Positions 12,334 to 24,300 of a stretch of 64,000 nt of DNA are shown piece after piece. Both the position numbers and the translations under genes were made by a program. The stretch covers positions 37,927,255 through 37,991,254 of the forward strand of contig NC_054083.1 of NCBI RefSeq assembly GCF_017562075.2. Reading direction: 5' to 3'. The stretch comes from Anopheles merus. Lineage: Eukaryota; Arthropoda; Insecta; Diptera; Culicidae. The first letter of the stretch is position 1. Every line of letters begins with the position of its first letter. The notes below the pieces were generated by a model. The model did no database searches and had not been told where the DNA came from. It saw only the letters and a program-made list of their open reading frames with translations.

Positions 12334-15300
12334 GTAAGTCAGCGCCGAGCGGTGCGAGTGAAGGTGGATGGGCCAATTTTTCGGGAATTTTCGACGCGAC
12401 GGATTGAGTTGTTGGATGCCTGGATGGTGATCGGGGGAGGGAGGGAAAGGTTTTCCGTTCAATTCCTGAAGGAGGTAACAGTGGTTAAGCATGCACAGGA
12501 CTTACTTTTCCGGATGGGATCCCGGATGAAATGAATTGAACAGTAAAATGTTTACTGCGTCAACCAACTCGTACTAAACTAGGGGTAGTAATGACGGGCA
12601 GGGCTGTCGAACTTTGTTTTCTGTTTCTGAGCTAAAGTGAATATTTACGAAGATTCCCAGCATTTTTTTGTACATCACAAATCACAATCATTTCGAATAT
12701 TATGACAGAAAATAAATCGGTCCACATGTATTTCCAAAACCGTCTTACACATTAAGTCTCATTTCGAGCAACATATGTTATGACATATACACTCAACCGG
12801 CTGAAGGACTTACGTCTACAAGGGTTAACCAACATTTGCGAGTTAGTATTGTTATTCAAGGTATAAGACGATGATCTTCTAATTGTTGATAAAACTATAA
12901 CGCGTGTAAAACTTGAGGCTCAAAGCTTTGTTGTATTTTGTCTTTCTGTGCTGAGTTCGCTGACGAGCGTCTCCAAAGAGTTCTACGGCCAGAGCATGGA
13001 CTCCGTTCGCCGTAATCCGTTCGTCGCTCACTTCAAAAAGAGCGTACAACATAAGAATCGGCGAAGCAAAACCTCGCGGATTTCTTACCATACAAACGGG
13101 AACGAACGGATTCCCCAATGAAAAGTGCGCGCCGTCACTCTCTCATGAGTGCAAATGAGTGCAGATTAGGTGTCGCGGCGAACGGAGTTCATGCTCTGGC
13201 CGTATGACCCTTTAGAGACGCTCGTCAGAGAACTCAGCACAGAAAGACAAAATACAAAAAAGCTTACATCGTTAGGATCTGGCCGCTAAACTTCAAAATA
13301 TCGCTCTTAAGAGTCATTTTGAGAGTCATTACCTTTATCGCATAAGGTAATGTTCCAAAATTAACTGCAAATGCAAAGTATAAGATGGTTTTATTGAAAC
13401 AGCAACAGAAAATTTGTCTTCAAAGTACTTAAAATGTTAATTTTAAAGAAAAATACAATACTCCTGTTCTGTAGGTTAGCACACATGTTGACCATCTTGA
13501 AAATATTGACCATCTAATATATCTCCATAGTATGGCGAAGATACAGAAAATAAACAAATAAAAAAGTGTTTCGTCTATTCTAATTTTAAGATATGTTCCC
13601 AGTGACATGTGTTGTCGCTATTCATCGGTTTGACATTCCTGACCATCGTAAACACGTAGCGTTCAGCGTAAGTTCAGCGTCAGTCGTTCAAGCTTATATC
13701 CAGTGATCCTTCATCGAACCCAAAAAAATGGGATGGAAAAACCCCTCTGGGAAACCGGAAAGTAAGGCTTTACATGCTGCAAGCGATGTAATGATGTCGC
13801 GTTCTCCCCCCCCCCCCGCAGCAACTTAGAATACACACAAATATAATATTTTGAGGTTCTCCGGATGACGGACCCTAAACCCTGAAGGGATTATCGGAAA
13901 GGCACTTTTCGATGAATATTTTATAACACACGATTGTCACTCGCGCCACCGTAGGGAGGCCACCTTCTGGGGGGATTTGTCCTCGTCCGGAAAACGTCCG
14001 TCGTTGTAATAACAAGTCGCTTGCTTGGATGGACGTCTTCCCCATGTCGGAATCGGATTAGTGTAACTAGGAAGGTGGCAAATGCATGTTATTGTTGCCT
14101 TCTGTGCTATCCAGTCCTTCGGCAGACGGAGTTTTATAGGTGATTGGGCAATATATTCCCCGAAAAGGATGAGAGCAGCGATTAATGAAGTACAGCAAAA
14201 GGAGGAGGAAAACATTTATGTACGCTCGTAATCGAATCATTTGTAAGCCTTCAGCTGATAAATCCCCATCGAGTGCTTTCGGTTAAGAACAAAATAAACA
14301 TGTTTACCTTACGGTGTATTAAACAACCCTTGGGGAGGAATAGGAAATTACAACCGTGCGAGGGAGCACTAAACAGACTTTAATTTAATAAGCAGCTCCC
14401 AAAAAGAAACCGTATTATTTTTAATTGCTTACTTCAAAACGATTCAATACCCAACCAATCAAGCAGCGTATTGCCTCATCAAAAATTCATTTTAATTTGC
14501 AAACCAACCAACCCACCCCGTTTTCCCGCCCGATCGAAAAGGTTAGAAAATGAAGCCATTATACTTATGTACAAATTGATAGCGATTGAAAAATCGGTAT
14601 CGGCACCTTTTACAAGATGATTGATGCTTACACACAGCTTCTGCAACCGGCTCGAGGATGCTAAATGCTCACACACATGCACACATACACACACATTACG
14701 CGAGCCTAATGGCCACCGGATTCATCAATTAATCGTGCTCAATCAACTCCATACAGCTACACACACACGCGCGCGCAGACCGAGGGCAGAAACGGATCAA
14801 TAGGAAAAGCGCAAACCGATTACTATCCCCAATGTATGCCACCCACTCGAACTCACTGCACTCCCTCGTCCAACCCATCGCGTACATTGTGTCCGCTTCT
14901 CTGACTCTTTTAATGTCGGGCTTTCCCTTCGTTTACAGTTTGCAGGCGCTTTTTTCCACCTTGCACCCCTCCTAGTTCCATTTACTTCACTCTTCGTATG
15001 TGATGCGTCGTCGTCATTACCTCTTTCATTTTCATCCGAGACCGTGAAAAATGGTTTCGATGTAGGCGAAGACGTGTTACGGAGGGATGAAATCCGGTGG
15101 CTGGGTGTGGTGTTGCTCTGATTGCTAATTAAACTACCGATGGAAAAACATTTCGCTTCGCTCTCTCACACAGCTCGCAACAGCAGCCGCTCACGCGCAG
15201 AGACAGGTTAGTTGGCGCCACGCTTTTATGCTACACCACGCGTTTATGCTGCAGCGCGCTGCGCTTCTTGCGACCGATTTATTAAATCAACTCACGTGCC

Positions 15301-18300
15301 AATTCTGCCGGCACGCGCGTTTTTTTCGGTTTCGTTTTGTGTGCCCTTCACACGCAACGTGACTCAGGTAGGAGGGCTCTTCTTTTTAACTATTTTCCTC
15401 CCATTTCGCCGGGGGGATTTCGTTTTGTTTGGGGCTGACTTTGGCCAGAGGGTTTTGTTGGTTGGTTTGCGGTGGTAGTGGACACCTGGTTCGTCGTGGT
15501 ACACACATGCAGCATAATTTTCTTTTCCAGATGAAAAAAAAGAAGCAGAACATCATACACGGGGAAAAAGCGTATCTCGTTAATCAGCTGCCAAAAGCTG
15601 TGGCGCAGTGCAGTGCAGTGGCGACGAGCCCGTTGTTCGAAAGGAACACGAGACAGAGAGAGAAAGAGAGAGAGAAGTGGTTATTAGTCAACACGGGCAT
15701 TAGGTTGCATCAAGGGAGAACCGCCCTTAGTGGCTCTGTTACTACTGGCGCACAAACTGGCCGACCGGCCGGCCGCACCATTTTGTAGCCGGCTCACGTC
15801 TTGCTCTTGCGCGCGTGGGTTTTTAATTTTTGTCAAATTTTCATCACCTTCCACCCCACCACCGACTTGATTGGAAGCGAAAATGGAAGCATGGGATGGA
15901 GAGGGCGAGCCGAAAAGTGAAATGTAGCAGAAGAATAATGAGGTGAAACGAGTGAAAAGGCCGCCGGGAAAAGAAACACGGTAAGACGGTGAGTGTATGT
16001 GTGTGCGTGCGTGCGAGCGGTATTTTCGTCTTACAAATCGGTTGAACAAATTCGAGGTTGAAAGCTTCTGTTGTTTCTTGATTTGCATTTTTGTTGGTGA
16101 ATCAAAATTCCCATCGTGTGGTGTTTATTAGTTTCAAAATGCAATTGATTAAAGATATCGAAAATAGTAATGGAAATATGCTGTATCTATGTCATGTAAA
16201 ATTGGTTACATTACGCAGAGAAATCTAAACATAAGGATGTCTTTTTAGGTAAATATATAATAAAATTACCAATAGGAAAAGTACAAATAAGATCTTAAAA
16301 TTCATTAATGCCCTAAACCCTGTCATTGCTCAGTAGCATAACAGGAAAAGTAAGTTACACATATTCATTAAAAAACATAAAATAATCAAAATGACTCCGG
16401 TTGAATCCAACTACGGATGAATCCGACTCAGGACAAATCCAACTCCGGATTAGTGATGGGTAATTCGGAGCGGAGTCATGGATCAACTCCGACTCCGGTC
16501 CGCGAAACATGACTCCAACTCCGGATCAAAACCGGATTTGACTCCGGATCAGTCCGGATCAGTCCGGATTAGTCCGGATCAATCTGGATCAGTTCGGATC
16601 AATTAGGATCACTGATCAGTCCGGATCTATCCGGATCAGTGCGGATCAATTTGAGTCGATCTGGATGAGTCCGGAAGAGTCCGGATGAGTCCGGAACAGT
16701 CCGGGTGAGTTCGGCTGAGTCGAAACGAGTACGGTAAAGTACGGGCGAGTAGTTTAGGTTGACGTTGCAATTTCTATTTCCCAAAATGATTTGATGAGTT
16801 AATTGACTTTCAAGTAAGGCATCGAATATGTACGAAAAAGTGTAACCATTTACACGAACTGATCCGGATTGATCCGGACTGATCCGGACGAATCCGGACT
16901 GATCCGGACTGATGCGGACTGATGCGGACTGATGCGGACTGATCCGGACTGAACCGGACTCGGAGTCAATGAGTCCGAAGGTTTTCCCGTGCGCACCTCC
17001 CACCCCGCTAAACAGTCCGGAGCAACTTCGAGTCCGACTCCGAGGGTACCGGAGTCAGATCGATCCGCTTTCGGAAAAAATTGTATTTACCCATCACTAC
17101 TCCGGACGACTCCAGACGACTCCCTCTCCGGATGACTCCGGATGATTCCGGATGACTCCGACTCCGAATGACTCCCTCTCCGGATGACTCCGACTCCGGA
17201 CGACTTCGACTCCCTCTCCGGATGACTCTGGATGACTCCGACTCCGGATGAATCCTACTCCGGCTGAATCCGACTCCGGACGACTCTGACTCCGGACAAA
17301 TCCGACTCTCACTCCGGATGACTCCGGACGACTCCGGACGACTCAGACTACGGATGACTCCGACTCCGGACGGCTCCGGATAACTCTGGTCGGACCTACC
17401 TTTCGAAGTTGGTTTCGAAATGTTTTGGAGTCGCATCAGAGTCGACTTCAGATTTTTGCGAACTTTACCCATCACTACTTTGTAGTTTAAAAAATCTAAA
17501 ACCGAGTTTAAGTGATAGATATTATAAATTACACACTGTCTTAACTCATGCCGTCAAATACTTTGATGCAATCATAAATCGACATCTTTCCATTTCCCTT
17601 TTAAGCATTCGATGTTATGTCTCTCATTCTCCATAATGATCTATCTTCGTCATGTTTCACTCTGCCCCAAAAATGAAACCTTTCGAAAAACAGCCACATT
17701 TTCAGGACCACAATTTGGCTATTACTTCACGTTTTGCGTTTTGCAAAGAAAGTAAAACTTTAAAAAGCCCCTACCAGGTGAAAAATTGCCCCCATCTCAG
17801 CAGGGTGTCAATGATCAAACGCCTGGTGTCGGTGGTGCGAAAGGAAAGAAGCAAAAGTGCTCACAAATTCGTCACCCATCTATGGCCCGCCCTGCCGACA
17901 CTTCCATTGTCTTCCATTATTATGCTCAACCGAACGCCGGGTCACCATCGGGCAGGTGAGTAAGCCGCCCAACCCAACAAAACCAAAATAAAAAAAACCC
18001 CATGCCACTGCCTCACGAACTGGAAAACAGCGACGCGTAACAAACGCGCGCGTGTACTTCCTCTTCCTTGGCCACTCACGGAAAAGACATAAAAGTAAGA
18101 GCGTCGCACGGCAGCCGAGAGCGCGTGTTGCCATAATTATACTAATAACACCTTATTCTTGGATGGAGAGGCTTTCACACCGCGGGCCAGTCGTCATCGG
18201 TTTCGACGGATAGAAATAGGTCGCAAGGTACACGGGCCGTTGATTGAAGCCCAACTCCACTCCCTTCCAGCGGCAACAACATCTCGTGCCTGCCCTACTC

Positions 18301-21300
18301 ACTTTCGTTGTTTTGGTTGACATGCGCGTCGACCGGTGTCTGCCGAAAAAAAAAAACGAAACGGAAAGCACAACAATACGGTTCCAGGTCTATACAGCAC
18401 GGTGACAAAAGAGGGAGAAAGGAAAAAAAACGTTCCACCGGTTACAACTTGCCAAGGAAATTTGTCAGCACCGAAATACATCGTCACTTTTTGGCACGTT
18501 TCTTTTTGGTATCGGGGATCGGCTAGCATTTCCTTTGCCGCCATTAACACGTGAACGTCTATAATTTTCCTCTGTATAAGGAGAAGGAGAAGGAAACCCC
18601 CACACCGCGAAAACGATAAAATCGTGACGAAAACGTGTGAAATGTGAGGTTAGTAGGGCATTCAAATCGGTACCCTTAGTAAGCGGGATTAAATGCCATA
18701 CCGATTTGCAATGATTTTAAAGTTTGAACATAAATAAAGTCCAATCAAGTTAATTCTCGACGAACTCTCGAAACAATCGTTACGATTAATCTGCTGTAAC
18801 ATACGCTTCTTAGTCACAAAACGTACCAACTATCAAACCTACCAATCAAGCACAGGTATTACGACTAACGAGGTTGACCTCAATACGAGTTCTTCCCCCG
18901 TTGGAACGATTCTCGAACCTATCGAACCGTGACGGAGAATCAAATAGCTGCTTCCCAGCACGCTGTTCACCTCGCGTAAGTGGTACTAGGGTGTAAAGTT
19001 CTCGACCACTTTCTCAACCGTAGAAACGACGTAAGAATAGCTTTTCTCCCAACTTTGCACGTAAAGTTAACCACATTACGGGGCAAAAGCTTCGAGTGGC
19101 ACCATCGTTCGCCGTCGTCAGTAAATTCGCACATTCGGAAATTGGAACCATATGCACATCCATACGCACACATTCTGTCAATTAGTGCACGGGACGCCCG
19201 TGCCGGATCCACAGCTACTGCTACAACGCCGCTCTCGACACACGTGCATTTCCACGTGCGGCGAGCAGGCGTGAGCAATATAAATGTAATATTCGGATCG
19301 TTGACGCTCCATCGTAAATGCATACAAGCACGGTTCGAAACGCTTCAACATTTGCCGATCAAGCTGCCGTGGTATGGTGCTTGTGCGACTCCCCATTCGA
19401 AACACAAGGGCAAGCAGCAGCAGCAAGTGAGTTTTGCTATGATATGCACTAATTGACAATTATGTAAATGCAATCTTCACTCGTATGTTGGTACGTCGAA
19501 TTGGTAGAATGCATCGCTGCACACGAGCGAAATGTGTGCAGCGGTAAAACAAGCGGCAGGGGAGTGTGTGCTTGTGTAAATCCTGCACAGTTTGCAGCAA
19601 AACCCGTCCACCGTCTTGACAGCTGCTTGACATTACACGTCCCTGCTGCTTGGGAAAAGCATTGAACAAGCCCCATGTCAGCTAATGATTAAACGGACAG
19701 CACAAACAGGACCAGCGCGGCTTGTGCGATATCATTCTGCTGAGCGGTGTTAATCGTGCAAAAATGTAAATCTCATTTCACGTTGCTGAATTAAGACCGG
19801 AGGGCGAACGATAACAATACCAAAATGAATAATGACTGACAAATAAACCCATCATGGGCAGGGCAGGCTTACACCATCCAGTGGGACAAAGAACTTCTGT
19901 GGCTCTGCAAGTCTCACACAGGCCGTTATTGATCGTTAGTGATTTTTACCACCTGCGACGAGGTGTGATTGAGTAGTTTAAATAAGCTTAAACGGCATAT
20001 TTTTGATCAGTCAGTCGGGAGGCGGAGAATCCACCAGATAATCATTATTCATCGCTGCACCCGGGCATCCGTTGTACCATCCAAGGTGTAAGGATGGCGG
20101 GTGTAAATCTTCACACCATCATGATGCCCCCGAGCGATGCGTGTGCGCGCGGCCTCCTCGTGCGTTCGATTTCGGCTGGCTGACCATTACGTCGGAATGA
20201 TAAGCGACAAAAAGGGCGATTATGGCCATCGGGGTGGAGCGAGCCAAACGGAAACGCTTACTCGAGATTCTTCTTCGCATACTCAGCAGCATAGCAGCAT
20301 AGTCGGGTAAAAAGAGCACCCTGCCCCGAGGAAGGGAACGTTACTAACAGGAATATTTCATCTCCGCATCGACGGTGAAAGTTATGCATCCCGCAGGGCA
20401 TACGAGAACACACCATGCGAGCGCTTACTCACCACGCTACGGCACCAAAAGCGCCTAAATGTAGGCAATGGCAGTGTATTTTGTGCGCAGAGCGAAATGG
20501 TACTGCCAGTCAGATCGAACACCAAGGTGTTCGGGGTGGAGATGTATATAAATCGTTTTTCACGCGTTTTCCATTACCATTGCGAAACATTTTCATAACG
20601 AGTTCCTTTTTTCCTTCTCTTTTTTTTGCACTGCTAAAAGGCGAAAAAGATAATTTGGCACTTCGAACGCAGCTGCGAATAATGTGGGCACGAGTTCGTT
20701 CTTCAAACTAATCTTGTGAGTTGCGTTGCATACAGACGCCGGGTGTGCGCCTTTTACTTCAGGAGGTTTCTTCAGGTGGTGCTAGGTCGTTCTACACTTT
20801 TTTCACTTTTCCCTCACCCAACGGATGCTGGTACTCGGTAGCGATGCGTTTTTTTACGCCTGATTCATACCTGCAAGAGAAGAAATAAAATAAGACGACT
20901 TTAGTGACACTGTTACTCGTTACCGGGGCTGTATGTACAAACAAAAAAGGTACGAACGGGAGAAACTTTTGCCAGGTAAAATAGTTTTTATCAAAAATGG
21001 AACGCAGCAGAACAGAGTGTAGAAGAGTTTGTCAATCTCTAGTACGAGCGCAAACAAAAAGTAACGTTCGTTTCTTATCAGTAAGGAAAGTTTAACGATG
21101 TTGAAAGAATGTTGGAACGTTTTCGGGCAGCAAAATGGTTCCCTTACAATTTGAGTTTCTGAGTGTGTGTGTGTGTGTGTGTGTATATTGTTAAGGAAAG
21201 TGTTTTACGTCTCCTGCCAAAAAGCGAAACGTACTAGGAGAGCAATATAATTACCTTTTGGGGGCTGAGGGGAGCGAAAAAAGCAATGTAGTACACACTT

Positions 21301-24300
21301 GCGAGATGAAATATTGCCCTCCCAGTGTGGAACGAGGCAGGTGCATGCGCATTGCTTGCCCAATTACCAGCAGGAAATATGTCAATCGCGCGAGCACCGG
21401 TTGCTGTTAAACGATGATTGACATCGATCAACACACACGCGCGCCTGGAGCTCCGAAAGGAACCTAAAAGCGGTATGTAAAATTCAATTTTTCCTCACAT
21501 GATTGATTTTCCTTCGATTTGACAGCCTGATAGCAGTAGCGTGGCCGTGTCTTGGCACTGCTGAGAGGATAAGCAAGACAGACAGAGGACCAGTGCATGA
21601 AGGTAAATCAGGTCGGGAAAAGGGAAATTAGCTTCCCCAGCTCTGCTTTGAGCCCTCTCTTGTGGATTATCTATCATCTGATTGAAACTCTTCGTGACTG
21701 AGAATAGACCCGCTGAGGTGTGTGTGTGTGTGTGTTTCCTCCGTATAGTGGTAGTAGTAGCTCATCGCGGTGTAACTCAGCGTTCTATAACAACTGGGAC
21801 AAGTGTCTGTGGGGTTGATAAGCCGTCGGGCGCGCTGTTGGCAGCTTAATTGAGGCACTTCCTGACCGCAGATTCTACCGGAAGCGTGCCGTCCGTACCT
21901 AGGCCTCCCTCTCCCCGTCAGCATGGTCTCATCGCAGATAAAACACGTCCCAGCGTCGCTGCACGCCGGCTCCCCTGGGATGCCACCATATAACAGCACT
22001 CGAGCCTCATCGAATTGAGTTTCGGCCAAAAGTTTTAGCAGCCATGTGTGTGGTGTTTTACGCGGAAGATACGTGAAAAGCTTTTCAAGCTGCACGCGGG
22101 GCACGTGCGCGCACCACTGCTGTAGCGCTCTTCCGCATCGATAGATGGGGCGTGCGGTGCGGTGCCCATCATTTATGGAAAGAAGGGCCGCCGGTAACAC
22201 ATTCTATTGTTTTTTGAGCAAGTTTCAGGAAAATGGGCGAAAAAGTTAGATCACGATCCCGCGCGCACCAAGGGGGGTGGGTCTCGGCGATATTCACCGC
22301 ATGTGCTTGGAGAGAATTAGATTACAAGCGCGTAATAAGATTACAAAGAGAGCAGGGGAGAGGAGATTGCAATTATTTTCTTTTTCAACCCCGTTGGAAG
22401 AATTTCAAAGATCCGTTGTGATACCCCAAAGACGGCGGTGCGCTGACGGTCGGGTACTTAAAAATTTAGTTAATTTGCATGTGAAGCGAACGTTGCAATA
22501 ATCAACCGAGCTGCTCATTAAAACAGTTTAGTCCTTGGAAGGGGGAACGTACTATTAACTTACGCGAACGAAATTAACAAAGCTGCAGTAGAGATAAGGG
22601 CAAGAAATGGGTTTTTTTTTGTTGCCAGAATTTTATGTGAAAGAAAGCAAAACCAGTGGCTTCAAAGATTTGCAATTTGTATGAACTGTGCTCTGATTTG
22701 TGTGAGAGTAGAACAAAAACTCTTAGTAGAGTAAAGACAAAATAGCCAAAAACAGAGTGCACAAAATTAACCCTTTTCGTCACTTGGTACACTGTTTAAT
22801 TAAATATTCGTGGAATTTCGCAATAAGCAAGGCACGCTTAGTTCCGAGTTTCATTCGTTTCGTTTGGTCCCCTCCTGCTGTACAATTTGCACAATGTGTT
22901 TGCAATTTGCCGTACAAAAAAACAGTGCAAAAGAATTCTGAAAATTCCCGACAAGAAATTTCATTAAACCGTTCGTTCTTCGTTTAGCTACATAACTAGT
23001 TGGCAACAGTGAGAAGCACACAGGGATAAAAAGAGTTCTTTTTTCGGTATGTTTCAAACGAGCGCCATACTCATTTTATCTTTATCCTAACCAAACCCGC
23101 CTATCAATAGCACGACGGTTTTAAAATTGGATATAATTAAAACGCTCCAGTGTTTAGAATACGTACGAGATTATCAAATTTCCCCCAAAATCAGCCACTG
23201 TTAATAATGAAATACGGGACAGACCAACTGCACTTTATCATGCGGCCCACACTGTCACAAAATCCAGTATCCAGCAGAGGCTGTGGTGCACTGTCGCTCG
23301 AAAATAATGTTAAATTAATTGCACATGAGCAACTTCATTAAAAAATCTTTCTCGTACGATACCCACGACCTTGTATTGGTGTGTTGGAAAAACACCATAC
23401 TCCCTCTATCAAGAGTGCAATTTTTTCTCTCTAATCGTTTTTATGTTCGCTTCATTCCAATTTTTTTTTCCACTGCTCCATGTGTTGCAAGAAGTTTTGG
23501 GGGACGAAAGCGATTGGCGAACGAACAAAAGTAGAACGGTCACATAAATTGTTCTGGTGTGTCCGGCTCGGTGCGAAAGCGGCCCATCAGTTGGGGAAGA
23601 GAGATGCACCGGGCGATGGCTAGCGATATCATAAATTCGCTCCTTTCTTCTCATGCCCGTTTCCCATACAATGAGGCGGACGTAGAAATGTTAAAACACA
23701 CGACCACGTGTCTCTCTCTCACTACTTCTAACCCTGCCAATTTCGACCAGGAATTTGTGCCGGTCCAAAGCAATGCAGGAAGGAAGACAAAAGCGTGAAA
23801 GTGCGCCAAGGCACTGGCTGCCGCCGCTCAAAATATGAGAGATAGTGTCAGTGTTGGGCCGGTGTACGGTAGCGGTACGCCCTTTCTTTCTCGGTCATAA
23901 GTCGGTCAAAAGCCACATCAAACATGACCCACACAGCCGGCAGTGTTTAACGAGATATTATCGGGATGGGAAAAAAGAAGCGCAGCGCGTCCAAGGAAGC
24001 ATGAATCGAGAGCGTGAATGAACGAAAGTTATGGTTTGCGAAGACACACACACACACATGGGGAAAGGGGGAACATCATCCCAGATTTATGATTCAATTA
24101 AACTAATAGTTTTAGCACAATAGACAACATTCCCATACGCATGTACACGAACGTACGGGGACCCGGAGACAAGACAGATGTCCCGTTCACCCGCACTGCG
24201 CCTGATAGCCGTTTATTGCATTTTTATTTCTCTTATCGGATGGATTTATGGCTGACAGGGGTGTCCTACTGACCCTCAGCACAGTTTTGTGAGGGGGTCA

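Noticed and set aside
16599..17475. Ser/Arg/Pro-rich minus-strand frames (134 and 155 codons)
   Set aside because: These are translations of the degenerate 10-bp TCCGGA array in a mobile element. Repeated ISPDQSGSVR-like peptides follow from the DNA repeat.
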